A DNA stretch of 64,000 nt from Phascolomyces articulosus (Eukaryota; Mucoromycota; Mucoromycetes; Mucorales; Lichtheimiaceae). The stretch spans positions 1,426,001 through 1,490,000 of the forward strand of contig JAIXMP010000001.1 in assembly GCA_025677815.1 (NCBI GenBank). Reading direction: 5' to 3'. Shown piece after piece: positions 23,654 through 38,567 of the stretch (position 1 is its first letter; each line of letters opens with the position of its first letter). The position numbers were made by a program, and so were the translations under genes. The notes under the pieces are model-generated. The model ran no database searches. It was not told the origin of the DNA and was given only the letters and a program-made list of their open reading frames with translations.

Positions 23654-25553
23654 ATGCCACTATTCCACAGATCCAAAAAGCGAGATAACGTCAATGTCAA
23701 ATCTCGAGGAGAGAGACTAGTTGAAAAATATCTTTCTCTTGTGGAACAAGATAATAATACAAGATCCTCTTCTCCTGAATCAGAAGACGTAAAAAAAGAA
23801 GATGGTAACAGTAATAAAGAAGATTTTGCTGTTTCAAACTGTGCGTATATCTTTCTATACCTATACTTGTTTAAGCTCTGTGTTTCTATCCCTCCCTCCA
23901 CTTTTCATATAAAAAAAAGTCTCTTACAAGCGAAGACGATTATTTATTGACTGTTTCATAATTATATATATAGGCAATGGAACGAAAAAAGCTTTATTGA
24001 TTGGCATCAATTATACTGGCACAAGTGCTGAACTTAATGGTATGTGTTGCTGTAGTGAATATTATAATTATACGAAATTAGTATTTTATTACAAGTATTT
24101 ATATAAATTCATTTCTATTATTAACTGATGACTATATATACACCTTACATCTTTATAAATATATACCGCAACTTATTTTCCTCTTCAGGATGTGTCAATG
24201 ATGCTAAAGCTCTCAAGGAATTTCTCGTTGATCAATATGACTTTCCAGAAGTAAGTTGATAAAACATCCTTTCTCACTCTTTGGGTTGTATATATACTTG
24301 TATTTTGCACAAATGAAGCACTAAAACACCACAACAGTCCAATATCCGTTTATTGACAGATGATGGTGAAGATGAAGCTTCACATCCAACGTGTACAAAC
24401 ATTGTTAACGGAATGCGATGGCTTGTCAATGAGCCAGAACCCAATGACTCGTAAGTATATAGAAAAGCCACAAAAATCTTGACTGATATCGCTATAACAA
24501 TAACAAGTAATAATTTTGCATACATGAGCCTTTGTTAATTGAATCATGTTCGTATATGTTTTTAATATTTTTTAGCTATTTCTTTTTCTACAGTGGTCAT
24601 GGTACACAGGTAATATATTACTACTTTTCATACTTTAAAACAGCAAAGATCCAATAAACATCCATTATTAAAAAAACCCTACTTTATATTAAAAATACAG
24701 GTTAAGGATACTAGTGGTGATGAACCTGATGGATTTGATGAAGCAATCTGTCCTTTGGATGCCGATGAAAATGGTGTGCTTATCGATGATGTAAGTGTTA
24801 TTTCCCATACACTACATGAATCTCAAAAATTTAATAACAAAAAAAAAAAAAAACAGCCACTATGAACCATATTTTCTTACTTGAGTATCTATGACCAATC
24901 AATTTACTTTACGCTACCCAGGATATGCATGAACTTTTAGTAACGCCACTTCCGGCTGGAGCACGACTTACTGCCATGTTTGATTGTTGCTTTTCTGGTA
25001 CAGCATTGGATCTTCCTTATGTTTATTCCACCGATGGTAAATTGAAAAACACCAATATAACCAAATATATTTCTCGAAATCTTTTGGATGCGGCGCATAC
25101 CTATTATATTAAACAACAACGTGAAAGTGCCAAAGGCATTATTCGGAGAATGAGTCACGATTTATTGGATATACGCCATGTTGAAAAAATGGGCAAGGAA
25201 CAACTTTCCTCTGCTGCTGATGTCATTATGATTTCTGGTTGCAAGGATGATCAATATTCAGCTGATAAACCTTCAGAAGGACATGGAGCATTGACAAGTG
25301 CTTTTCTTGGTAATGTTGTTTTATAGTTTAAAAAAGGGTCTTGCTTTTGAGTTGTGTAACACTGTGGGATTAACCAAAGTATACATGTACTACATTCAAC
25401 TACAAAACAGGAGCGCTGAAGGAAGACCCACATCAAACATATCAAGAACTATTGGTACAACTACGAGAATCTTGTGAAAAACAGTCTCTTCGACAGCGTC
25501 CTCAACTTAGTGCTTCTCATCCAGTTGATCTTGATGTCCCTTTTATCTGTTAA
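23654..25553 (+). CDS. Type I metacaspase A, divergent active-site loop
   Basis: Metacaspases are Ca2+-dependent cysteine proteases that cleave after Arg/Lys and act in stress, protein quality control and cell death. Eight exons (23654-23840, 23974-24039, 24189-24250, 24338-24450, 24576-24609, 24701-24790, 24922-25309, 25411-25553) give 360 aa in frame. The prodomain (1-62) is Lys/Glu/Ser-rich without the usual Pro/Gln repeats. The p20 part starts at [10 protein letters not shown]. The catalytic His is 151 (FYSGHGTQ), and the Ca2+-site block TSGDEPDGFDEAICPLD is kept. The catalytic Cys is 207, in DCCFSG where most family members have DSCHSG. The PAGC cysteine just upstream is Ala. The C-terminal HPVDLDVPFIC ending is normal. 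The dyad is present, so activity is possible, but substrate handling may differ. It is tandem with a canonical copy 0.6 kb downstream. Confidence 0.93.
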
Positions 25554-26185
25554 ATGACCTTCTCAAAAAAAAAAAAGAATTCGTCGTGTATAGTATTAGT
25601 AACCAGACTTGTTAAATAAAAAAAATGGATAAAAGGAAAAAGGCTTAGCAAAATAATACGTAGTAGACAGTTTTTAGTGTCCTTTTTTCTTTTTGCTAAG
25701 CCAACGATAAATAGTATAAATATGAATATAAAAGGTCATGATGGCGTGTTGTTATTATTATTATGTGATCAGACCACCACTTTAATTCTTTTATTTACAT
25801 ATTAAGGTTGCAGATTGACAAGTTCAAAAAAAAAAAAAAAAAAAAACGAGAGAGCGAAATTATTTGGTGCTCTGCTGAGGTGACTGACATGTTTTTAATG
25901 CATGAGTGCGTGCGCACGCGGCGCTGTTGTATTAGCGAGGAAAAAAATGATCATGTGAATGAATAAGTGGTGATGAAGTATGATGACGATGCGCAGCCTA
26001 GTACAATGCGTACAATGGATAATTTTGACCAATGGATAATTTCAGTGAAAAGTCCGTTTTGCCCTCCTTTTTTTGCTTGTTAGTGCTTCCTCCGGAAACC
26101 TATAAAAGGGGGCCCAGTTTCTTTTATCCTTCTTCTTTTTAAGTTCCATTTTTCTTTTTTCAAACAAAATAATAATTTATATAAC
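25554..26185 (+). promoter_or_regulatory. Intergenic region and promoter of metacaspase B
   Basis: This 632-bp gap separates the two metacaspases. It has an A-run at 25827-25846, a short GC-rich patch at 25908-25926 containing GTGCGTGCGCACGCGG, partly palindromic and unusual in this AT-rich region, and a strong TATA box near 26101. The GC patch lies about 270 bp upstream of the ATG, where a regulator could bind; that is speculative. Confidence 0.5.
26101..26108 (+). promoter_or_regulatory. TATA box of metacaspase B
   Basis: TATAAAAG, followed by a G-rich stretch, sits 85 bp before the start codon at 26186. The close match and spacing make this the best core-promoter candidate in the window. 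Metacaspase A shows no comparable element. Confidence 0.65.
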
Positions 26186-28141
26186 ATGTCAGACTCTGAA
26201 CAATACGTAAGCATCTTTTTTTTTTCTTTTTGTTTAATATTTCAATTTAAAATTGTAATGTATCATGGAAATAGCATATTAACAACAAGGATGTCTATCT
26301 CTTTTTGCATATGATAGATTCCAATGGCCCCAGGCACTCCAGGTACATTGGAATATATAATACTTATCCGTACTGATAATAGATATAATGATGGTTGTTG
26401 AAATTCGGTTAAATGGCTAATATAGATGGAATGAAACTTTTTTAGTACCCACTTTTCGTAGTGACAGTGGATTGCAACTCCATGTCCATCCACTTGTAAA
26501 AGACCAACCTGACCCTGAATATGTCTTGTCTAACTGTAAGTTATCTATATTATATTTCTTTCTTTTTTTTTTATTGTAATATATGGTTGAATTTTTAATT
26601 AACAATAAAAAAAATGTTGTCAAATTGTTAAATATATAAAAGGTCAAGGACGAAAACGAGCTTTGTTGATTGGTATCAATTATTTTGATACACAACATGA
26701 GCTTAAAGGTAGGTGGTGTTACAAATAAAAATGAAGGAGATAAATTTCGGATCCGGATATCCGATGAATTGGCAAATTATCAAACTAAAAAAATAACAAC
26801 ATTTATATGAAAACAGGTTGTGTGAATGATGTTCATAACATTAAAGAATTTTTGACGGATTTATATGGATTTCAAGAGGTAAATATAATTACAAGACATA
26901 AGAAGGAAGGAAGTTTCATATATCTTGAGAGAAAGAGAGAGAGAGTTCTGATAATCTATAAATATTCGAAAAAATATAGGAGGATATGAGGATTTTAACG
27001 GATGATCAAACCGATGACCCACACAAAATGCCGACACGGGTAAATATTTTGACTTCAATGCAATGGCTTATTGAAGATGCACAAGAGAATGATTCGTATG
27101 TATAAATGAAGAAACTTTCCTTTTTTTGGAGGGGGGTTGGAAAGAATTGTCTTGGTTATTAAAAAAAATTTGGATACTTTGGATGAATATAGATTCTTTT
27201 TACATTTCAGTGGTCATGGTGGAAGGGTCAAGGATACAAGTGGCGATGAATACGATGGATTCGAGTAAGTTTTATAAATACCTAGTCCTTATTATGTAAT
27301 AATGGCTCACCAGTCTCATATGCTAATATGTCGTACCATTTTATTCAACTAGTGAAACCATTTATCCTCTAGATTTTGAAAGATATGAAGGCAATTCTGG
27401 ACAAATTATTGATGATGTAAGTAATCAAAATGGATAAAAGGGGATGTTGATATATTAAAGAGAAGAAGAAAAAAAAAAGGCTGATAACAAAATCCTGGGG
27501 GACTTCATTTATTAGGATATGCATGATTTACTTGTACGTCCATTACCTGCTGGTTGCCGTCTAACCGCCATTTTTGACAGTTGCCATTCTGGCACGGCAC
27601 TTGATTTACCCTATGTTTATTCTACTCAAGGTGAAATTAAGGATCATAATTTATTCAAATTTGCTGGTCGACGAATTCTTCATGCGGGTCTTGCCTATGC
27701 CACTGGTGATAAGGAAAATGCAAAAATGTTTATTAGTGAATTACCTGGACAGATCAAGGAAGCATCCTCTGTGACTCAAGAAAATAGAAGAACAAATAGT
27801 TCAAGAGCAGATGTGATCATGTTTTCAGGCTGTAAAGATTATCAATCTTCAGCAGATGTACAAGAAGGTGATCCAACAGGTGCCATGTCCTTTGCATTTA
27901 TCAGTAAGTCATCCTCGTTTATAATACCTTTTGAAATATTCGATTGTCAAATCAAAGATAAAATAGTAAGATCTAACATGACCCCATTTTTTTTATAATA
28001 GAAACTTTACGAGAAAACCCTGATCAATCATACCAAGAATTACTAGTTAGTTTACGAGAAATTCTTGGTGAAAAATATTCCCAACGTCCACAAATGTCTA
28101 GTAGCCATCCAATTGATGTATCACTTCGATTTATTTGTTAA
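26186..28141 (+). CDS. Type I metacaspase B, canonical active site
   Basis: This is the second member of the tandem pair. Ten exons (26186-26206, 26318-26342, 26446-26535, 26643-26708, 26817-26878, 26980-27095, 27193-27264, 27353-27416, 27516-27903, 28002-28141) give 347 aa in frame. The short prodomain (about 1-50) has only a small Pro content and no zinc finger. The p20 domain starts with [11 protein letters not shown]. The catalytic His is 135 (HFSGHGGR) and the catalytic Cys is 195 in the textbook loop [16 protein letters not shown]. The Ca2+-site block [17 protein letters not shown] and ending [11 protein letters not shown] are intact. Exon boundaries from the p20 start onward largely match those of copy A, and the penultimate exon is 388 nt in both, so they arose by duplication. 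It ends 148 bp from the convergent alanyl-tRNA synthetase gene. Confidence 0.95.
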
Positions 28142-28289
28142 AACTATAGAAACAAGAAGGAAAAAAAAACATGTATAATAAGAAAATGATAAATTTGAAA
28201 GAAAACAGATAAAGGGAAGTTTAGGGGGGGGGAAATAATATACAAAATGTTTTTGTATGAACAATATATATGTTTTTTGTTTATAATAT

Positions 28290-31991
<3,702 letters not shown>

Positions 31992-33454
31992 AATCGTGTA
32001 ATATAAAGAGGAAGGGTAGGAAGGGATTGAAAAAAAAAGTGAAAAAGAAAAAGTGGAGAGATCACGGAGCCAAAGTTATTTTTCCTTTTATTTTTTTTTT
32101 ATTTTTCGCAGGCACAAAAATGACATTTTTGGCAAGATGAAACTCCAATCAGGTCGAATTATTTTCCAACAGCCGAAAAGTGTCAAAAGATGCTAAAGGT
32201 CATGTTTTGCCACATTACTAAAGCAAGGAATTTATTTATTATTTCGTTATGACATAAGTTACTGCATTAAAAGAGGGTAATCCTGACTCATAAACACTTT
32301 AGAAGATTTGTCAAAGATCATATGGTGCTTTTGAATATTATAATACCAGGAATAGAGGATCTATCTATTTCTAATACAACTATTTTTATATATTTTATCC
32401 ATTTTTTCGGTTTTTGCATAGCAATATTTATTTTACGAACATTGGATCAGGCATCATCATCCGCAGCAAATTCTATCTTATTTGTATATAGTAAAATAAT
32501 CATATACAAAGTTGAATGGGTGAGTTTTACTGTCATTTTGGCCTTGGCATAAATTCGATCATAGTATGGGTGATGATGATATATTTATTGGTCTTTTAAA
32601 CAATAATGATGATTGGTCACCTCGATTGTTATTCATGGATATTGTATTGATATCATTGCTAATTTTCCTTTTCCTCATTTTTCAAATACGCATAATTCAG
32701 ATCAGTACAGCAGTAATAAATATTTTTTTTTCTCATCGAGATGGTGCTGCAAGATTTAATAAGATTCAGATTCTGCATTGTACTTTACAAAAATAGAAAA
32801 GTCCCTTTCACCAGCAAGAATCCGGTTGTCACGAAGATAGGATAAAAACGGATAAATGGACAAATACGGTGGCAAAGTCTACACAATTTCAATGAGATAT
32901 AGAAAAATAAAACTAAAGTTGCTATAGAGTCATACGTTCATCAAAGAAGTAAAATAGCAAGGATATATTATAATGATTCATCTTTTTTTTTTTTGATCTT
33001 AAGGATCTCTACATCCTTTCTCTAGAATTGGACTGATACCATTGGTATCTCCTGTATGAAAGTAAAACAATCCATTAAAGGTCATTATAATTGATAGTAA
33101 CACCACCACGATATTATGTTTCCATCTTAATATCATCAACCGTATATATACACGTTTCTTTTTTTTACATGGACTAGTAGTATTTCATCTTTCTTGCTTA
33201 TTAAAAAAAATGATACATTATACTAATAAACCCATAGTAGAAAAAATATGTCTAAAACTTGTTTTTATTAAACGTGAAAAAAAAAACTCGCTGAGAAAGC
33301 ATTATTATTGAAAATTAGTCGTACATTATAAAGAAAAGGGCGGGGGATAATCATGAAACATTTAAAACTATATATATATAATATGTATAAAAAAAGAGAG
33401 AGAGAAAAAAAAATAATGCTTGATATAAAATAACTACTACTGGTATTCTTATTA
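31992..33454. other. Intergenic region upstream of the alanyl-tRNA synthetase
   Basis: Contains the promoter of the synthetase (minus) and the 3' flank of the next minus-strand gene. Two short hydrophobic open frames on the plus strand (32322-32552 and 32566-32796) lack codon-pattern support, splice partners or family resemblance. I list no gene here. Confidence 0.5.
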
Positions 33455-34588
33455 TTATTGATGATGTGAATGCTGAATATGATGATGCTGAAGGGGATGG
33501 TGGTATTGTTGCTGTTGTGTATTATGATGCTGATGTTGATGATGCGTATTCAAATGATGGCTACTATTATTATTATTATTATTATTAACACTGCTATTGT
33601 TACTATTATTATTGCTGCCAGTATGCTGCTGTTGCTTTTTACGACTTCTTTTAGGTGGATGTTTTTCTCCATTTTGTTCTTCTTCTAACTGTCTTTTTAA
33701 AATGAATTCTTGTTGAGCACGTAAGATAGCATCCATATCAAATGGAGGTGGGGATTGTGGACGATGGTTTTGTTCCGAATCTTTTCGTGCTCTGCGCATG
33801 GATCGATCTTTTGTTGATTGTTGTTGAGAACGAGAATGATGACGTAGTGGTGGTGGATGACTATGTTGATGGTTGTTACTATGAATACCACTGGTATTAC
33901 CATGACTACAACCATTACCGTCACCATCACCGGAAGTTTTCTGTCGATATTGTCCTCCATATGTGGTTACCATGGTAGAGTTGTTTTGGAGATGTCGTTG
34001 TTGAGGAGAAGCATACGTTACCATTCCAACATGTTCATGAGACATTGCAATGTCATGATCAGCTTTGTTAGTGGTATAAGTTGAACGGCGGTGGTGGTTA
34101 TGTTGACTGTCCGATTTTTGATGGTCGTACAATAATGCTTCTGCCATCAATTGTTCCAAATCATCAAATAATAAATGATAAATGGAGTCTAGTTCATTAG
34201 TGTGGTTTATTGTTGTAGTCGTCGTAGTAGTAGTAGCATCATTATAACCCGATTGATGTTGTTGTTGTTGTTGTTGTTGGTGTAGAATGGGTGCAGAGCT
34301 GATCAACGCTGACACGATAGAAGCACCATCCTGCATTGTCGTTGCAGTAGGTTCCACAGCAAACGAGGATGAAGATGCAGTGGATGATTCTTCATGTTCG
34401 TCCAGAAGCGGATTATTGATCATAGTTGAAGCTGCAAGGGTGTAGTCATCTGTGCATGAAGATGGATGATCGTCCGTAATATTATTATTGTTATTAGTAG
34501 TAGATGTGAAGTTATTATCGTCAAAAAAAGAAGGATCTATAAATGAAGTAAATTCATGATCTACAACAAATGGATCCGCAATATCCAT
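33455..34588 (-). CDS. Unrecognised Gln/His/Asn/Ser-rich protein
   Basis: A single-exon frame of 377 aa starting at ATG 34588. The first 90 residues are acidic (MDIADPFVVDHEFTSF, many Asp/Asn/Thr) and would suit a transactivation region. A polyglutamine run lies near residue 105-112 and a Thr run near 118-124. The middle has DSIYHLLFDDLEQLMAEALLYD, the most ordered-looking segment and probably an amphipathic helix. Near 275-315 is a basic, helical part (DMDAILRAQQEFILKRQLEEEQ, then PPKRSRKK, a likely nuclear signal). The last 60 residues are almost all Asn, Ser, His and Gln. This composition suggests a nuclear regulator or condensate-forming protein, but no DNA-binding domain is visible. The lack of stops partly reflects the trinucleotide repeats. 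It could be wrong about exon limits. Confidence 0.65.
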   Translation of the reverse strand: MDIADPFVVDHEFTSFIDPSFFDDNNFTSTTNNNNNITDDHPSSCTDDYTLAASTMINNPLLDEHEESSTASSSSFAVEPTATTMQDGASIVSALISSAPILHQQQQQQQHQSGYNDATTTTTTTTINHTNELDSIYHLLFDDLEQLMAEALLYDHQKSDSQHNHHRRSTYTTNKADHDIAMSHEHVGMVTYASPQQRHLQNNSTMVTTYGGQYRQKTSGDGDGNGCSHGNTSGIHSNNHQHSHPPPLRHHSRSQQQSTKDRSMRRARKDSEQNHRPQSPPPFDMDAILRAQQEFILKRQLEEEQNGEKHPPKRSRKKQQQHTGSNNNSNNSSVNNNNNNNSSHHLNTHHQHQHHNTQQQQYHHPLQHHHIQHSHHQ

Positions 34589-36959
34589 TGTTCAAAAAAG
34601 AAAAATGGTTGGGAAACCAAAAATAAAAAATAAAAAATTATTGTCTATGATAATGCATAGAAAACAAAAGGCAACAAGAAGAACAACAATTATTGTCCAA
34701 TAACTTATAATACAATCGGAGGAATTCACAAGCATAATAATAGGAATTACCACTTCATCAAAAATAATAAGAAATGCACACGGTTCTTTTGTTTCGTGTG
34801 AATTGTTACCATTCTATTGGGACTGAATAACAAAACAACAACAAAGCATAATAAGTTGTTGATCCTGTCATGATCGGGATCTTTTGAAACAATTTATCGT
34901 CCTATTTTTTGTTTACTTCTTTATCAGTCACTAAATAATAATACTTTTCTCCTAATTAACAAACCCCTTCTCTTTATTTTTTTCCTTTTCCCTCTCTTTT
35001 TTTTTCTTCAGTATAACTGAATAGTTACGTAACGAATAAAAAGAAAAGAAAAAAAAATAACCGGGGGATCCCCTTTTCTCGAATGTAACAATCTCCGTTT
35101 CTTTTTTTTCTTTTAAAATCGTTACAAATGAACGTAAATATCGAAACCCAATTGTGTCTATGTACATTTCTTTACTTGAAAAAGATATTAGATTCTGGGC
35201 TTTGGTGCAGGAGTTTTGCAAAAAAGTAATAACTCCTTCAACATGGATCACTCTTCGGTGTTGTTGTCTTTAATTCCCGATTTCTTTTAAGTATGCGTGT
35301 GGGGTGCTAAGTAAAAGAAGAAGAAAAAAAGTGAGGAGGAAGAAAGGGGGCGATGAAAGAATAAAGACGAAGGAGAGAAAAAAAAAAGTGGGTTTGAATG
35401 GTTTTAATGGAATAAAGAATACTCATCTTCTTCAAACATAAAGAAATTTTATTCATAAAGTAGTATCATCAACATAATGATAATAATGTAAGCAATTTTT
35501 GTTTTCTTGTTCTTCAAGATATACACTTTTTTTTTAATAAATCGGGAATATCCATTATCCTCGATTGTTTTATATTACCCAATTTTATGCATATTGAACT
35601 TGAAGTTCCCGGTTTTTATTATTATTATTCTTATTTATGATGATGATTCTTGAAAGAGGAGAAAAACCTACAAGAGCATGGTGTTAGCGATGGTCGTCAT
35701 CTTAATTGTCGATCGAAAGCTTGTTTAAACAAAAGGAGACAAAAAGAATTGTTCGTTATACATTTTCAAGTTACAAAAGGAGAACAAGTTCTATATGTCC
35801 AAAAAGATTATTATTCATGCAGCTAAGCAGTTTTGTCTTGGCTGAGAAAATAATACTAAGTCAGTTTAGCATGTAAAACAGTTTGGAAAGAACCAGGATT
35901 AGTAGGTATTACTATGATAAAATTATTACATTTAAAAAAGGGGAAATAATAGGCAGATGCAGTATTTGTAGTTGATGATGGTACTACAAAAATAATACGG
36001 ACGTTATATATATATATATATATATATATCATCATCCATATCCATGTATCAATATGTATAATATATTTACCTAATAAAAAAAAGAAAGAGAGAGAAAGTT
36101 ATTCATAATAAATAAAATGCAGTAGTAACTTTCTTTTAAAAGAAATCATAACATAGAAACGCCAACACGCAGTTCTGCTATGATATGATGATATGATGAT
36201 ATGATGATAATAGTAATATGGTTATGTTTCTTCTTTTTCTTTCGGTGACCCGGGAAAAAGAAGGCAATCAGGTTCACTCTTCTTTTTGTTGCAAAAGATA
36301 ACAATAATAATAAATCATTCCGTCATTTATTATTTATTATTCTAATATTATTATTATTATTATTTGCCTCCTCCCCCTCATCCTTTTGTTCCTCCTTGTA
36401 ATACGTACGTACGTTTTTTTTTTTTACTCAATTTACGCCACTCCTAATATAGGTAATAATTGCATTTTTATATATTTTTTTTACTTGGCATCATCATATA
36501 TATAAATATAAATAATAATTATTAGTAGTAAAAAAAAGTACTTTGGAGACAGATATAGATTACAATGACTACAAGTAGTTGTGTTTTCTCAATCGTGGAA
36601 ATAGTAAATAAATACGCTATTTGCACTCAATCTAACATAGTATACATACTCTCTCTCACTCTCTTTTCTCTTCTCTTCTTCTATTGAGATTCTCTCCCCC
36701 CTTTCAATAAAAGTACCTGTGCGTATATGCCAGTAAGTATTTATGGAACAAGTTGTAAATCAGTATGCATGGCCTGCATTGTGTTACTCTATACCCATCC
36801 AAGCAAAATCACGTAAATATAAATATACATTTTGGTATCAAGTTCATTTTCTTTCTTTTCTCTTTTTTTCCTTTTAATAGCTTTCGATTCCACTTATTTA
36901 TTAACAAGTCTATTAACGCGCGCGTAGTATCAGCCTATAACAAAAAACAATAAAACAAT
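34589..36959. other. Divergent intergenic region, 2.4 kb
   Basis: Lies between a minus-strand and a plus-strand gene, so both promoters should be here. It contains a (TA)n tract at about 36006-36029, an ATGATGAT-type repeat at 36180-36208, an ATT repeat around 36350-36363, and TACGTACGTACG near 36402-36413. No coding similarity was found on either strand. Confidence 0.5.
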
Positions 36960-38567
36960 ATGGTCAAGAGCAAGAAAAATAACAATAACGTGAGCAATAA
37001 TGATGAAGCAGCTCGTCTTGCAAGATGGTCTACCTCTGCTTATTCTGCTGCTAACTTTTCCATCATGTCACCTCCACCACCCGAAAATAAAAAATTGCTT
37101 GGATTTGGTTCTTCAAAGCAATATGTTATGGATGTTGCACTTCAACCTATAGAGCATGATGATCTTAAGCAAGGTTCATTGTACATTGTCAAGATTAGAA
37201 ATGTGTCTGTTGCACTTTTTGAAGGTATGTGATCAAAACAAATGCGCTACTTTATTATTATAAAAAAAAAATACTTTTGGAACGACAAATGATTTCCGCA
37301 TATATGAATCGTTCTAATCATATATAAAAATAGGTTGGGATGACGATATGTGCTGCTTTGCTGTGCTTCGTAAGTTAGACTTTCCCTTACTTATTTCTAA
37401 TTTCACGAAAAAAAAAAAAGAACCAAAAAAGAAGCTCATTTCCTGTTTTATTTATTTATTTATTTATTAAGGTTCTGATTCTACACCAATGCGATGGTCT
37501 GAGGCCAGGTAAAAAAAAAAAAAAAATAACCAAAAAAAAAAGAAAAACCTAAAAATATATAATTACTTCTCTTCCCCTATTCTATGCAGACTTATTTTAG
37601 ATACAAATAAATAAATAATAAGCAACATAACAACATAGCAACAGATTGGGACTAATAAAATTGATATAGATATATTCCCGGTGATTTTGATGCTTATGAT
37701 GCATTTGATGAAGCAGGCAATCCTCCTGTTCATTTATGGACTCGACAACTTCGTGTCAATGTACCTACCAATTGGTTCTCCATCTTTGAAGAAGCTCGTA
37801 GAAAGCAACGTGATTGGATGAATGAACAAAATGAAGAACAAGAAGAATATTATTATCCTCCTAATGGTGAGCAAACCGTTGCTGTGCCTCCTGGGCGTCG
37901 CGCTCAACACACCAATAATAATCCGGCGGCAATCACACCCCCAGCGAGTACGGGGAAATCGGCTGATGGCAAGCATGGTGCCGCATCGTCACACAACAAT
38001 GAAGGCGAAGAATCTTCCGAACAGGCTGATGGCGATCAACCTGATGAAGTGGATGAAGAAACGGCTTCTGCTGCAGGGTCTTCTCCACCCGCTGCTGGTA
38101 CTGAATCTGTAAAAGGTGATGATACCGTCGCTGCTGCTTCTACTACAAGTGGTACTATTACGCCTCCAACAAGTACTGGTGCTTCGACACCACCCACAAA
38201 ACAACAACCACGCACCACGATTGTTAAGGAGTATGAACCCACGCCAAACCCAAAATATGAGCCCACCACTCCTGCTACTACAGCTCCTGTCAAACAGCAA
38301 TTAGCTACGCCACCAGCTTCTCCTCATGCTTCCGAACAAGTTAAAAAATATCAAGCATCCTCCGAAAAGAGCCGCATTTTAAGTACAAGTGATATTGCTT
38401 TCCCACACAATGGTGATCAATTCTCTTTTGCTCAAGAAGTATCTACCCCACCTCTACCACCTGTCAATGGAAACGCAAAGAAAGTGACTTCGGGTTCTAA
38501 TGATACGGCTACACCTATTAAGAGTAAGCGTCGATCTGTTCAAGATCTTTTCCGTGGTGGTAAATAG
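36960..38567 (+). CDS. Unrecognised fungal protein with conserved N-terminal half and Pro/Thr/Ser-rich C-terminus
   Basis: Four exons (36960-37224, 37334-37369, 37472-37508, 37670-38567) give 411 aa in frame. The two middle exons are only 36 and 37 nt. Residues 1-185 look ordered: WSTSAYSAANF, KQYVMDVALQPIEHDDL, GSLYIVKIRNVSVALFEGWDD, then YIPGDFDAYDAFDEAG and LWTRQLRVNVPTNWFSIFEEARRKQ. The rest is low complexity, rich in Pro, Thr, Ala and Glu, and ends with a basic SKRRSVQDLFRGGK. I do not recognise the family. The aromatic/acidic segment resembles a small beta-rich domain but this is not a firm call. The exon structure and the in-frame fit across three introns make it a real gene. Confidence 0.8.

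Noticed and set aside
32322..32796. Two hydrophobic open frames upstream of the alanyl-tRNA synthetase
   Set aside because: Their Ile/Phe/Leu content is what AT-rich random DNA gives; no conserved motifs or splice links.
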